From Helicobacter sp. 13S00477-4 (lineage in GTDB: Bacteria > Campylobacterota > Campylobacteria > Campylobacterales > Helicobacteraceae), in assembly GCF_002272785.1 (NCBI RefSeq), contig NZ_MLAS01000007.1, forward strand, positions 43,031-107,030: DNA of 64,000 nt. The letters run 5' to 3'. How positions within the stretch are numbered: the first letter of the stretch is position 1; each line of letters starts with the position of its first letter. The notes beneath the pieces were generated by a model. The model saw only the letters and a list, made by a program, of their open reading frames with translations, was not told the DNA's origin and ran no database searches. Below are positions 1 to 9,352 of the stretch, in pieces. The position numbers and the translations under genes were made by a program.

Positions 1-546
1 GCATTTGACTTAGAATCTGATATCAAAAAAATCTTTGAAATTGGAGACTATAAAGCTTTTGATGTAAAAATCATTAGTGATTTTTTCAAAGAACGACTTG
101 AAGGGATGATTGGACTCAATCCTGCATTTTATAGGAGTGTCTTGGGTGGGAATGAACGTGAAGTTAATGCTATTGTTCTTAAAGTGAATTCTTTGAGTAG
201 ATTTTTTGAAAATGATGATAAAGAAAGTTTCGTGAGTACTTTTAAACGTGTGGCTAATATCACAAAAGATATGCAAAAGGTTATAAAAATTAATGAAAGT
301 CTTTTTAAAGAGCCAAAAGAAATTGAACTTTATGCTGCATATAAAGAGCTTGATAAAAGGGATTTTAAGGATATTGATGAGGAAATAGCAGCTTTGTTTT
401 CGCTTAAAAAGCCTTTAGATGAATTTTTTGCCTCTGTGATGGTGAATGATGAAGATATTTTGATTAGAGACAACCGAAAAGGATTGATTTTTAGTATTTA
501 TCAAAAATTTTTAAGAATAGGTGACATAAAAGAAATAGGCTTTTAA
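1..546 (+). CDS. glyS: Glycyl-tRNA synthetase beta subunit, C-terminal part (5' end outside window)
   Basis: The reading frame is open from base 1, so the gene starts before the window and only about 181 C-terminal residues are present. The end carries the GlyRS beta tail pattern, PLDEFFASVMVNDEDILIR followed by a DNRKGL stretch, which resembles the family's FFDxVMVMxxDxxxRxNRLxLL. The protein is the non-catalytic, tRNA-binding half of the heterotetrameric glycyl-tRNA synthetase and acts in the cytoplasm. The downstream cznCBA order matches the H. pylori glyS-cznCBA neighbourhood as I recall it, which supports both calls. The stop at 544-546 lies 12 bases before the next gene, so cotranscription is likely. 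Confidence 0.88.
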   Translation, partial: AFDLESDIKKIFEIGDYKAFDVKIISDFFKERLEGMIGLNPAFYRSVLGGNEREVNAIVLKVNSLSRFFENDDKESFVSTFKRVANITKDMQKVIKINESLFKEPKEIELYAAYKELDKRDFKDIDEEIAALFSLKKPLDEFFASVMVNDEDILIRDNRKGLIFSIYQKFLRIGDIKEIGF

Positions 547-558
547 GAGGGTTAGAAG

Positions 559-1818
559 ATGGGATGTGCTTGTAGGATAGGATTGATTGGGCAGGTTTGC
601 TTTTTGGTTATTTCTGCGAATGCACAGAGTTATCTTGAACTTTTTGACACTCAGATTGGATTTTTTAGTTCAGGTGGTTTTGGTAAATATGGGCAAAGTC
701 ATCTTAGGGGAGGATATACAAATTTTTTTGGTTCTCTTGGGGTTAAAAGTATGCCTGCTTTTGGGTTTGATTTTGCTATTGGTGTGAGCGGTATTGGGCT
801 TTTGCATAAGGTGAAAAATAAAGATATGTATTCAAATATAATGAATGATGAAATAGGCATAGGTTTTAGGATAAATAATGATGAAGCAAAAGATTTTAGG
901 TATACCAGTACAGATTTTGTTTTACACACTGTTTATGGTCGTTATAAAAATTCTTGGGGTTACTTGGTTGCAGGTAGGTTTCCATTGAATTTAGAATGGA
1001 TAGGGGATTATGTAGAGGGTGTGAATGTAGTGATTGATAGATTTAAGGGTTGGGAAATCAGTGCAGGTTGGTTTGATAAGCAAGCTTATGCAAATGCCCA
1101 AGAAAATGTTTCTTATGGATATATCAAGCAGTGGTATCAAAATTATGAAGGCTATAAAATTAAGAATAATTATTTTTTAGATATGATGTATCAGAATGAC
1201 TCCCTTAATTTCAATGCTTATTATAATTATTTTGATACATTATTGTATGTATTGGGCATGAAGGGGTCTTGGGAATGGGGCTATGATAATTGGAAAATAA
1301 AAACACTTTTGCATTATGCTTTTGTGAATGCGAGTGAGCAGTCCAGTGAATATTGCCAAGATCCTTCTTTGGCTGTGGTAGCTGGCCTTGAGTGTTATAT
1401 ACCCGGAAGTATGGGGAGTATAACAGGATATTTATGGCAGATACAAGAAAATGTGAAATATAAAAATTGGGATTTTTCTATCGGCTATATACAAAATGAT
1501 AAAAGAAATTCTACAAACAATTTACCCATCTATTCTGATGATAGCCCCTTGGAATATAATACTGCTATATATGGAGGTGGAGCGAAGACGGGTTATGTTA
1601 CTTTTAGGTATGAATATAGAGGCAGATATTCTTTAGGACTTAAATATGGCTTGAGTGGGTATGGGGGAAAAAATGAAAATAGCCTGCAGGGTCAATTCAA
1701 TGCTCTGGCAGGAGTTGATTTTGCAAGGGCAAATATTTCTTTTGGTTATATCAATATTGATGATAGTAGTGGATATAAGAATAACATTGCTAAAATTTGG
1801 TTAGGTTTTAAGTTTTAA
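559..1818 (+). CDS. Outer-membrane beta-barrel protein, porin-like (Helicobacter Hof/OprD-type)
   Basis: The 419-residue protein has a signal-peptide-like start (GLIGQVCFLVISANAQS, predicted cleavage after ANA). The rest is rich in alternating aromatic, Gly and Asn residues, and the last residue is Phe (IWLGFKF), the usual C-terminal signature for BAM-assembled barrels. GAGGGTTAGAAG before the ATG supplies the ribosome-binding site. Spaced aromatic strands and two Cys near residues 273 and 286 fit the Helicobacter Opr/Hof porin families, but I cannot choose one. It sits between glyS and the metal-efflux operon, so it may be cotranscribed with either; a role in metal or nutrient passage is inference only. 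Confidence 0.75.
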   Translation: MGCACRIGLIGQVCFLVISANAQSYLELFDTQIGFFSSGGFGKYGQSHLRGGYTNFFGSLGVKSMPAFGFDFAIGVSGIGLLHKVKNKDMYSNIMNDEIGIGFRINNDEAKDFRYTSTDFVLHTVYGRYKNSWGYLVAGRFPLNLEWIGDYVEGVNVVIDRFKGWEISAGWFDKQAYANAQENVSYGYIKQWYQNYEGYKIKNNYFLDMMYQNDSLNFNAYYNYFDTLLYVLGMKGSWEWGYDNWKIKTLLHYAFVNASEQSSEYCQDPSLAVVAGLECYIPGSMGSITGYLWQIQENVKYKNWDFSIGYIQNDKRNSTNNLPIYSDDSPLEYNTAIYGGGAKTGYVTFRYEYRGRYSLGLKYGLSGYGGKNENSLQGQFNALAGVDFARANISFGYINIDDSSGYKNNIAKIWLGFKF

Positions 1819-1890
1819 TCATACAATCTTGACAAAAATATAATGGAGATATTGTTTAATACTCATAGGAAAAATAGAATTGAGGTTTTG

Positions 1891-3153
1891 ATGAAGAGCT
1901 TTAAAATAGGTTTATTTTTATGTATATTGATGGGGGGTGCTTTTGGAAGTGAGTTTGATTTAGAAGATTTTGTTAAGGCAGTTGAGAGGAATTCAATTGA
2001 TCTTATTGGCAAAAAAGCTCAATATGATAGTTTGCTTGAAGAACAAAGGTCTTTGATTTCTTGGGATTATCCTTATGTTGAGACTGATGTATCAATGGTG
2101 AAAAATTCTCAGGGTAGGGTAGAGCCACAAACAACGGCTCTTTTGATGTTGATACCCAAGCTACCTTGGGTAAGCACAATGCTTTATCAGAGTTTGCACA
2201 TCAAGACACTGCAGTACAAAAAGAGCTATGAGCTGAGTAAAAATCTGACTTTTATTGCTTCAAAGCGACTCTATTTGAGTTATTTGATCACAAGAGAAAA
2301 ATATAATATTTATACTCAACGGGAAAATAATTACCTTTCTCAACTCCAAATCGCAAAACAAAAAGTCAATGCTGGGAGTATGTCTGAAAAAGATTATATC
2401 AATTTCAAAAATTCTTTTTTGGAGTCAAAATTAGCAAAGACAAATGTAAAATCTACTCTTATTGATTTAGAAAAAATACTTGATACGATTTTAGGTGTTG
2501 CTAATACCGATTCAGAGTATGAAGATTTTAATGTATTTTTAGATGATAAACACAGTATTAAGATTTCAGGATTAGATTTTGAGTATGTTGAGATTCAAAA
2601 ACATCGTTTGAGTCAGATGCTTGATGAATCTTTGTATGTTGATATTATTGATTTGAGTGCTAAGGATTATCATACAAACGCTAAGCTTGCTAATAGAGAT
2701 AGATTCAATACTTTTGAGATTGGTGCAGGCGTAGAGAATAGTAATTCTTCTACAAATGTTTCTTTGAAAGTTCAGATTCCTTTGCCTGTGACACCAAAAA
2801 ACACACATTTAAAAAGAAAATATATGGCTCTTGAGTCCGGAGCACTCAAGCAAAATGAAGTCACTAAGAGGAATATTAGGATAAAAGCAAATTCTTATAT
2901 CAATCAACTCAAAAATAAACAAAAATATATTGAGATACAAAAAGAGAATATTCAAAACAAAAAACACCTAATGGAAATGGGAAAAATTGCATATGAATCC
3001 CAAAAAATAGGCTTATTTGAATACCTAGTTTATCAAAATTCTTATATGGATGCCCTTATTGGGCTTGCAGATGCAAAGCTTGATTATATCAATACAACTG
3101 CATTATTGGAAGAAACATTAGGCAAAAGCTTAACAGATATAGGAGAGAAGTGA
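1891..3153 (+). CDS. cznC: CznC-like outer-membrane factor of RND metal efflux (TolC family)
   Basis: This is the outer-membrane channel of a CzcCBA-type efflux pump. I chose the ATG at 1891, not the upstream in-frame ATG at 1843, because a GAGG stands before it and the protein then begins with a clean signal peptide (MKSFKIGLFLCILMGGAFGS). The remaining roughly 400 residues are mostly long amphipathic helices with heptads, including two similar hairpin halves, as in TolC-family factors. The stop overlaps the next start (TGATG), so translation is probably coupled to cznB. The name rests on synteny with glyS; the metal (cadmium, zinc, nickel, or copper as in the crd system) cannot be read from this gene. 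Confidence 0.82.
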   Translation: MKSFKIGLFLCILMGGAFGSEFDLEDFVKAVERNSIDLIGKKAQYDSLLEEQRSLISWDYPYVETDVSMVKNSQGRVEPQTTALLMLIPKLPWVSTMLYQSLHIKTLQYKKSYELSKNLTFIASKRLYLSYLITREKYNIYTQRENNYLSQLQIAKQKVNAGSMSEKDYINFKNSFLESKLAKTNVKSTLIDLEKILDTILGVANTDSEYEDFNVFLDDKHSIKISGLDFEYVEIQKHRLSQMLDESLYVDIIDLSAKDYHTNAKLANRDRFNTFEIGAGVENSNSSTNVSLKVQIPLPVTPKNTHLKRKYMALESGALKQNEVTKRNIRIKANSYINQLKNKQKYIEIQKENIQNKKHLMEMGKIAYESQKIGLFEYLVYQNSYMDALIGLADAKLDYINTTALLEETLGKSLTDIGEK

Positions 3154-4208
3154 TGAAGGGTTGGTTATTTTTTATTTTATTTTTTTCATTGTCATGGGGA
3201 TATGAACCTATCAAAATATCAAAACAGCAGCTTGATGAACTAGGTATTAAGGTTATTAAAGTCGATGATAGCACCTTGAGTAAAGGCTTACCTTTTAATG
3301 CTTATATAGATTTTGATAACAAAAGTTCCACAACACAAAGTTCTAGTTTTGATGCGATTGTGGTGGCACTTTATAAACGAGAAGGAGAAAGTGTTAAAGA
3401 GGGAGATGTAATAGCAGAATTAAGTTCAATTGATTTGAGTAATCTGTATTTTGAGCTTCAAAATACTCAAAATAAGCTCAAAGTTGCCCAAGATATTACT
3501 CACAAAGATAAAGAACTTTATAAGGCGGGTGTCATCTCAAAAAGAGAATACCAAACGAGTTATTTAGCCAGCAATGAAATGGAACTTAAAGTCAGGCAAA
3601 TAGAATCTACTTTGCAAATCTTTGGTATTGATCCTAAGAAACCTAAAGGGAAATATGGTTTTAGAGTGATTGCTAAAGAAAGTGGTATTTTATCAGTAGC
3701 TCCAAAAAATACAGGGGAAAAAATCCCTGCTTTTACACCATATATTAGGATATCAAAAGATGATGATTTGCTAGCTAGGATAAAACTCCCAGTAAGTATT
3801 TCTAAATATATTAAAAAAGGCTCTGAAGTTTTTGATGAAAATGGTAAAAAAATTGGCACTATCCAATCTGTATCTGTTGTGCTTGATAGAGCTTCAAATA
3901 CGATTTTAGCAACTGCTTTGCTTACAGAAGGAAATTTTAGGGTGGGTGAAATTATTGATGTTTATATTGAAGGGATAAAGCCAAAAAATTCACTAGTTGT
4001 TCCTTCAAATGCTTTGATCAAAAACGGAAAAGATTATTTGGCTTTTGTTCAGACAAAAGATGGTTTTATACCCACACCAGTAAATATTATTGAAGAACGT
4101 AGCAATTTATTTGTCATCAGTGATAAGGATATTAAGATTGGCGATAAGATAGCTGCAGGCTCATTGATTGCTTTTAAGGGTATTATCAATGATGTGGGTG
4201 GTGATTGA
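3153..4208 (+). CDS. cznB: CznB-like periplasmic adaptor (membrane fusion protein)
   Basis: This adaptor joins the inner-membrane pump to the outer-membrane factor. The ATG at 3153 overlaps the cznC stop and begins a signal sequence (MKGWLFFILFFSLSWGYEP); an upstream GTG is less likely. The lipoyl/hairpin region follows: IVVALYKREGESVKEGDVIA, then a coiled segment with QNTQNKLKVAQD, then the second lipoyl half and a beta-barrel with VLDRASNTILATALL, all typical of HlyD/CzcB adaptors. At about 351 residues it is a normal length. It lies in a tightly overlapping operon with cznC and cznA. I see no His-rich metal-binding tail. Confidence 0.85.
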   Translation: MKGWLFFILFFSLSWGYEPIKISKQQLDELGIKVIKVDDSTLSKGLPFNAYIDFDNKSSTTQSSSFDAIVVALYKREGESVKEGDVIAELSSIDLSNLYFELQNTQNKLKVAQDITHKDKELYKAGVISKREYQTSYLASNEMELKVRQIESTLQIFGIDPKKPKGKYGFRVIAKESGILSVAPKNTGEKIPAFTPYIRISKDDDLLARIKLPVSISKYIKKGSEVFDENGKKIGTIQSVSVVLDRASNTILATALLTEGNFRVGEIIDVYIEGIKPKNSLVVPSNALIKNGKDYLAFVQTKDGFIPTPVNIIEERSNLFVISDKDIKIGDKIAAGSLIAFKGIINDVGGD

Positions 4209-7200
4209 TGTTAGCTAAGATCATTGAATTTTCATTGCGACAAAGGCTTATGGTTTTAATTTGTGCATTTATTTTATTATTTTTTGGGGTATATAGTTTT
4301 ATTTCTATCCCTATTGATGCATTTCCTGATGTCTCTTCTACTCAGGTTAAAATCATCTTAAAATCACCGGGTATGTCTCCTGAGGAAATAGAAAATCGCG
4401 TGGTTCGTCCTCTGGAAATGGAGCTTTTAGGATTGCAAGGGCAGAAATCTTTGAGGAGTACATCAAAATATTCTGTTGCTGATATTACAATAGATTTTAA
4501 TGATAAAGTTGATATTTATTTAGCTAGGAATATGGTGAATGAAAAACTTGCTATGGTGTTGCCAGATTTACCACATGGCATTGAAGGAGGGATAGCCCCT
4601 ATTGTAACCCCACTTTCAGATATGTTTATGTTCACTATTGATGGGGATTTGCCTGAAGTGCAAAAGCGACAGTTGCTTGATTTTGTGATTCGTCCTGCAT
4701 TACGGACAATTCGGGGAGTAGCTGATGTGAATTCATTGGGAGGGTATGCTGCAGCTATTGTTGTTATTCCTGATTTTAACGATATGGCTAGGCTTGGGAT
4801 TTCAATTTCAGATCTTCAAAATGCACTAGAGTCAAATCTAAAAAATGATGGGGCTGGTAGGGTTGATAGGGATGGGGAAACTTTTTTAGTCAAGATACAA
4901 ACAGCAGCACTTAATGAGGAACAAATAAAAGATATTACCATCCCGACAAAAACCGGATTCATTCATATTGGAGATTTTGCTAATGTGGTTTCAAATTATC
5001 GCACTAGACTTGGTTTTGTGACAAAAAATGGAGAGGGTGAGACTACAGAGGGACTTGTGCTTTCTTTGAAAGGAGCTAATTCAAGGGAAGCGATTATCCA
5101 TATCAAAGAAAAACTTCAAGAATTGAAGCCATTTTTACCCAAAGATATCCAAATCAATACATTTTATGATCGATCTGAATTGACCCAAAAGGCTGTAGAT
5201 AATGTTTCAAAAACTTTGATTGAAGCTATTGTTTTGATCATCATCACTTTATTTTTATTTTTAGGGGATTTGAGGGCAGCAATTGCAGTGAGTGTTATAT
5301 TGCCTCTGTCTTTGGCTTTTGCATTTATTTTGATGCGATTGAATGGCATCAGTGCAAATTTGATGAGTTTAGGGGGGCTTGCGATAGCTATTGGTATACT
5401 CGTAGATTCTGCTGTTGTGGTTGTTGAAAATGCTTATGAAAAACTTAGCACGAATAAATCAACTACTAAACTCCATGCGATGTATAGGGCTTGTAAAGAA
5501 ATATCAGTGTCTGTGGTCAGTGGGATTGTGATTATCATCATTTTTTTTGTACCTATCCTTTCTCTTGAAGGGCTTGAAGGTAAAATGTTTGGTCCATTGG
5601 CAGCAAGCATTGTATTTGCTTTGATTGGTTCTTTGATACTTTCTGTAAGCGTGATACCTGTTGTGAGTTCAATGATTTTAAAAAGCAAAGAACACAAAGA
5701 AACTTTTTTAACAAGATTTTTTTATCGCATTTATGAGCCAATGTTGTCTTTTTCACTCAATCATTCTAAAATAATGTTTTTAGGTGCTGTAGTGTTTCTT
5801 ATTGCGAGTCTGTCTCTTTTTCCTTTTGTAGGTAAAGCTTTTATGCCAACATTAGATGAAGGTGATATAGTTTTGAATGTCGAAACAACTCCTTCAATTT
5901 CTTTAAATCAGTCTAAGGAGTTGGTTTTAAAGATTGAGAAAAAGATAATTCAAGATGTCCCTGAAGTCAAAACTATTGTTGGGAGAACGGGTTCAGATGA
6001 GTTAGGTTTGAATCTTGATGGACTCAATCAAAGTGATATATTTATTTCTTTTAAACCTAAAGATGAATGGGAAGTTAAAGATAAAGCTCAATTACTTGCT
6101 AAGATATCAGATTCATTAAAGGATTTTAAAGGTATTGACTTTTTTTTCAATCAACCTATCAATATGAGGATTTCAGAGATGTTGACAGGTTCACGTGGTG
6201 AACTTGTGGTCAAGATTTTTGGTGATAATATTGATAAGCTCAATGAATTGAGTTCGCAAATTGCAGATTTGATAAGTGGGGTGGAAGGTGCTAGTGAGGT
6301 TTTCACTGCATTAAATCAAGGGGTGAATTATCTTTACATAGACCCCGAACGACATGCAATGGCAAATGTTGGGATTACTAGTGATGAATTTTCAAAATTT
6401 ATGAAATCCTCTTTGGAAGGCTTGATTATTGATTATATACCTATGGGAGCTGCAAGGATTCCTGTGATGATACGACAAAATAGCGATATTGCTACAGATA
6501 TAACCAAGCTCAAAAGTCTTGAAATGGCTTCAGATAGAGGGTATGCTGTTCCTATCACTTCTATAGCAAATTTTAGTGAGATTGATGGTCCTGTAATGAT
6601 TATTCGTGAAAATAGTAGGCGGATGAGTTTAGTGAGGAGTAATGTAATCAATAGAGATTTGGGAGGATTTGTTGATGAGATTAAAGCCAAAATAGCTGCA
6701 GAAATCAAGTTACCCCCAAATTATTTTATCACTTATGGTGGACAGTTTGAGAATCAACAGCGAGCCAATGCTAGATTAGCTACAGTGATACCTATTAGCA
6801 TTTTAGTTATATTTTTTATTTTATTTTTTACCTTTAAGAGTATTCCATTGGCGTTATTGGTTTTACTTAATATTCCTTTTGCCATCACTGGAGGATTGAT
6901 TTCGTTATTTTTATCCGGAGAATATATTTCTGTACCGGCAAGTGTCGGATTTATTGCTCTTTTTGGTATTGCTGTACTCAATGGTGTAGTAATGATAGGG
7001 TATTTTAAAGAATTAATAAAACAAGGGAAAACGATTGATGAAACAGTTGTTATAGGAGCTAAAAGAAGATTGCGTCCAGTTTTGATGACTGCATTTATTG
7101 CTGGGTTGGGATTGGTGCCAATGTTGCTTTCTCATGGCGTAGGTTCTGAAGTCCAAAAACCTTTGGCGATTGTTGTTTTGGGGGGATTGGTAACATCAAG

Positions 7201-7264
7201 TGCATTAACATTGTTACTCTTACCACCTATGTTCAGGATGCTCGCTAAAAAGATTAAATTTTAA
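4208..7264 (+). CDS. cznA: CznA-like RND heavy-metal efflux pump
   Basis: This is an inner-membrane proton-driven RND pump of about 1018 residues, the usual HME-RND size. It starts with one membrane helix and the IPIDAFPDVSSTQVKI motif. Two groups of six membrane helices are separated by large periplasmic loops. TM4 reads GGLAIAIGILVDSAVVVVEN: the second Asp and the Glu of the proton relay are kept, but the first Asp of classic CzcA (ALDFG) is missing, a pattern closer to CusA-like pumps. The ATG at 4208 overlaps the cznB stop. The substrate is a metal ion; assignment to Cd/Zn/Ni rests on synteny with glyS, and copper remains possible. Confidence 0.88.
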   Translation: MLAKIIEFSLRQRLMVLICAFILLFFGVYSFISIPIDAFPDVSSTQVKIILKSPGMSPEEIENRVVRPLEMELLGLQGQKSLRSTSKYSVADITIDFNDKVDIYLARNMVNEKLAMVLPDLPHGIEGGIAPIVTPLSDMFMFTIDGDLPEVQKRQLLDFVIRPALRTIRGVADVNSLGGYAAAIVVIPDFNDMARLGISISDLQNALESNLKNDGAGRVDRDGETFLVKIQTAALNEEQIKDITIPTKTGFIHIGDFANVVSNYRTRLGFVTKNGEGETTEGLVLSLKGANSREAIIHIKEKLQELKPFLPKDIQINTFYDRSELTQKAVDNVSKTLIEAIVLIIITLFLFLGDLRAAIAVSVILPLSLAFAFILMRLNGISANLMSLGGLAIAIGILVDSAVVVVENAYEKLSTNKSTTKLHAMYRACKEISVSVVSGIVIIIIFFVPILSLEGLEGKMFGPLAASIVFALIGSLILSVSVIPVVSSMILKSKEHKETFLTRFFYRIYEPMLSFSLNHSKIMFLGAVVFLIASLSLFPFVGKAFMPTLDEGDIVLNVETTPSISLNQSKELVLKIEKKIIQDVPEVKTIVGRTGSDELGLNLDGLNQSDIFISFKPKDEWEVKDKAQLLAKISDSLKDFKGIDFFFNQPINMRISEMLTGSRGELVVKIFGDNIDKLNELSSQIADLISGVEGASEVFTALNQGVNYLYIDPERHAMANVGITSDEFSKFMKSSLEGLIIDYIPMGAARIPVMIRQNSDIATDITKLKSLEMASDRGYAVPITSIANFSEIDGPVMIIRENSRRMSLVRSNVINRDLGGFVDEIKAKIAAEIKLPPNYFITYGGQFENQQRANARLATVIPISILVIFFILFFTFKSIPLALLVLLNIPFAITGGLISLFLSGEYISVPASVGFIALFGIAVLNGVVMIGYFKELIKQGKTIDETVVIGAKRRLRPVLMTAFIAGLGLVPMLLSHGVGSEVQKPLAIVVLGGLVTSSALTLLLLPPMFRMLAKKIKF

Positions 7265-7273
7265 GGATTTTTG

Positions 7274-7558
7274 ATGATTTTGCTTGAAATCTATTCTGAT
7301 GTTAAGCTTAAAGATAGCATTGTAGATATGTTGCTTGAAGAAGGTTTTGATGATTTTTATTATCTTGATTGCAATAAATATGCAGCTACATCATTGTTGC
7401 TAAGTGAAAAAGAACAAGTTAGTGGGAGGAAAGATTATGGTTTGTTTAGAATTTTTACTCAAGAAGAAATAGGTAGGGCATTGGGTAAAAAAATTTATAG
7501 TCATTTTGGTAGGGAAGAAATCAGGATTATTTTTCTTGCAGGGATCATGGAATTTTAA
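7274..7558 (+). CDS. DUF3240 family protein of the metal-efflux operon
   Basis: This is a 94-residue soluble protein that starts with the strand pattern MILLEIYSDVKLKDSIVDML. The DUF3240 family, whose small proteins often follow CzcCBA or Cus pumps, fits its size, position and ferredoxin-like pattern. It has an AAGGA site and a 9-base gap after the pump gene, so it should be the last gene of the operon. A regulatory or metal-sensing role is assumed from its company; no metal-binding cluster stands out (one Cys only). Confidence 0.65.
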   Translation: MILLEIYSDVKLKDSIVDMLLEEGFDDFYYLDCNKYAATSLLLSEKEQVSGRKDYGLFRIFTQEEIGRALGKKIYSHFGREEIRIIFLAGIMEF

Positions 7559-7723
7559 ACATCATTATAAAATCTCCCATTAGCATTAGGATTAAAAATG
7601 TATTTTTATATTTACATTAATGATAAAAATATTGAAGTAAAAAGAATAATTTAAATTATCATATTAAACAAATTGGTTTTAAAATGGAGGTTATGATTTT
7701 TGAAAATCTAATAGGAGTTATCA

Positions 7724-8425
7724 ATGAAAAATATATCAATAGCGTTTTTAGTAGGTATTTATATCATCTTAATTGGTTGCGCTACCCCTGACTCTAAAGC
7801 TGATAAAATAAGTTTAAATTTTTATTATCAAAGTAATCGAGATAAACAAGAAAAAAATAATCATATATTGATATTGGAAGAACCAAAAATTACTTTTAGC
7901 AAAAATATCAATCTGCAATACCAAGAACAATTCAGAAAATCTTTGAAATCCCAAATAAAAACTTTGCTTACAATTGAAGGGTATGATATTTTGGAAGTTT
8001 CTGATAAAAATAATATCCCTAATGAGGCAAAAAAGAAACATTCTTTGATAGTTGAGATTGTAGGTCGAATTGATATTCTTGAAGAAATAGGAGTGAATTC
8101 AAAGGGTCAAGATTTTTTTCAAGAAGGGATTGATAAATCTTTGGGATTTTTGAGGGTTGATTTTTTGGAACCTAAAAAATTAAAAATTTTATATGGATTT
8201 AATATTGATTTATCAGAAATACATTCTAAGAAGCATTATGTAAATGTTTCTAGGACAAATTCAGGTGGCTTTATGGGTAAGACTGAAACGCATTTAGTCT
8301 CTAAGGATAATTATCAAGATAGTATTAAAAATATTTTGAATCAAATTTATGAAAAAACCTTACGAAATCTTGATAAAGAAATGCATTATAAAAATATCAG
8401 CCTTTATGCAAAGGATACAGAATGA
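7724..8425 (+). CDS. hpaA: HpaA-family lipoprotein (neuraminyllactose-binding haemagglutinin-like)
   Basis: The 233-residue protein has a lipoprotein signal ending in LIGCA, so Cys20 would be lipidated. After it come KISLNFYYQS, ILILEEPKITFSKNI, a predicted helix and the block DFLEPKKLKILYGFNIDLSE, then SGGFMG and a C-terminal helix with NQIYEKTLRNLDKEM. These follow the order of H. pylori HpaA ([48 protein letters not shown]). HpaA is a surface or flagellar-sheath lipoprotein linked to adhesion. It has its own AGGAG site and sits alone between two terminator regions. Helicobacters often have several HpaA paralogues, so the symbol marks the family rather than orthology. Confidence 0.75.
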   Translation: MKNISIAFLVGIYIILIGCATPDSKADKISLNFYYQSNRDKQEKNNHILILEEPKITFSKNINLQYQEQFRKSLKSQIKTLLTIEGYDILEVSDKNNIPNEAKKKHSLIVEIVGRIDILEEIGVNSKGQDFFQEGIDKSLGFLRVDFLEPKKLKILYGFNIDLSEIHSKKHYVNVSRTNSGGFMGKTETHLVSKDNYQDSIKNILNQIYEKTLRNLDKEMHYKNISLYAKDTE

Positions 8426-8434
8426 TTTTTTAGA

Positions 8435-8474
8435 TTAGAAAATCAATATGGTGTTATTCTCTTTGATTTTCTAA
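8435..8474. terminator. Bidirectional terminator between convergent genes
   Basis: A perfect 12-bp inverted repeat, TTAGAAAATCAA at 8435-8446 and TTGATTTTCTAA at 8463-8474, lies between the stop of the HpaA-like gene and the 3' end of the opposing esterase remnant. T-rich flanks on both sides fit a two-way intrinsic terminator. Confidence 0.6.
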
Positions 8475-8855
8475 AATTTCTAATGTGATTTTGAGGGCAT
8501 CAGGGATTGAGTTTCTATGTGTTTTGCCTGGAAATAATATAAATTGTGCATTGAATCCATCTTTTGAGAGTGTTTGGATTAATTCAATCGCATCGAGTGG
8601 TGAAGTTGAAAGTTTTTTTTCTAGTTCTCCAAATGTTATGGTCATAGATTTTGGATGGGATTTTAAAAAAGGTTTATTTTTTGGGATAATAACACCATCT
8701 CCCCACCACAAAGAAGGAGAGGCTGCAATATAATCACTGAAAGAATCTGTATGGTTAAACATTTGATATGTATAGTTTGTAGGCATACCTCGAATTGAGA
8801 TTGGATAGGCACCATTTTGCCCTTCATAAATTTTGCTATATCCCCATTTTTGCAT
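8454..8855 (-). pseudogene. Remnant of an alpha/beta-hydrolase esterase (C-terminal half)
   Basis: The 133-residue frame contains SDYIAASPSLWWGDG, the block that follows the nucleophile in the BesA/Fes/IroE-like esterase family, and a later GKTH with the likely catalytic His. The upstream beta-strands and the GxSxGG nucleophile elbow that should precede this block are missing; the frame begins with an unrelated-looking MQKWGYSKIYEGQNGA. Members of the family are normally 270-300 residues, so about half is lost and the product cannot be a complete esterase. The frame itself is still open with a plausible AAGGA site, so a short peptide might be made. Confidence 0.6.
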
Positions 8856-8880
8856 AATTTAATCCTTAATATTTATAATA

Positions 8881-9351
8881 TTAATTTTTTGAATTTTTTT
8901 GGAGATTTTTGATAATTTTCCTATTTTTTGGATTTGATAAGATGGCTTCCATAGAGTCTTGTATCGAATCAGTATTTTTTATTTCAAGTATTGTATCTAG
9001 AGCATAGCGGTTGAATAATATAATATCTTCGTCTCGTTTGCTTTTGATGATGATTTGCATAATACCTTTGATAAGAACAGTTACAATACTCCCAATATTA
9101 TCTTGTCCAAAACCCGCTTCAAATGTAATCAAATCTTGAAAACTTTTAATACTTTCAAAGGTATATCCAGCCAATATAAACCAAATCAAAGGGCTAAATT
9201 TATTAGAAATTTCCTCAGGCAAAATAGGGTCAAAACTAACTGAAGTAAAATCACATAAAATAGAAAAGTGAATATCATTTTCACACAAAAAATTTATATA
9301 TTCGATGCAATGTTTATCGCTTAATTTATCATAGTTTTTTAGAATATCCAT
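8881..9351 (-). CDS. Hypothetical protein, 156 aa
   Basis: I do not recognise this family. The protein is mostly helical and acidic, with a central hydrophobic stretch (PLIWFILAGYTFESI) and a basic, Asn-rich tail. It starts one base after the pepF stop on the same strand, so it is probably the distal gene of a kefB-pepF transcription unit. No signal peptide or metal-binding motif is visible. Confidence 0.5.
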   Translation of the reverse strand: MDILKNYDKLSDKHCIEYINFLCENDIHFSILCDFTSVSFDPILPEEISNKFSPLIWFILAGYTFESIKSFQDLITFEAGFGQDNIGSIVTVLIKGIMQIIIKSKRDEDIILFNRYALDTILEIKNTDSIQDSMEAILSNPKNRKIIKNLQKNSKN

Positions 9352-9352
9352 T

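Noticed and set aside
7690..7790. Short leader-peptide frame overlapping the HpaA-like start (ATG after GGAGGTT)
   Set aside because: The ribosome site is only two bases from the ATG and the peptide is an out-of-frame reading of the lipoprotein signal sequence.
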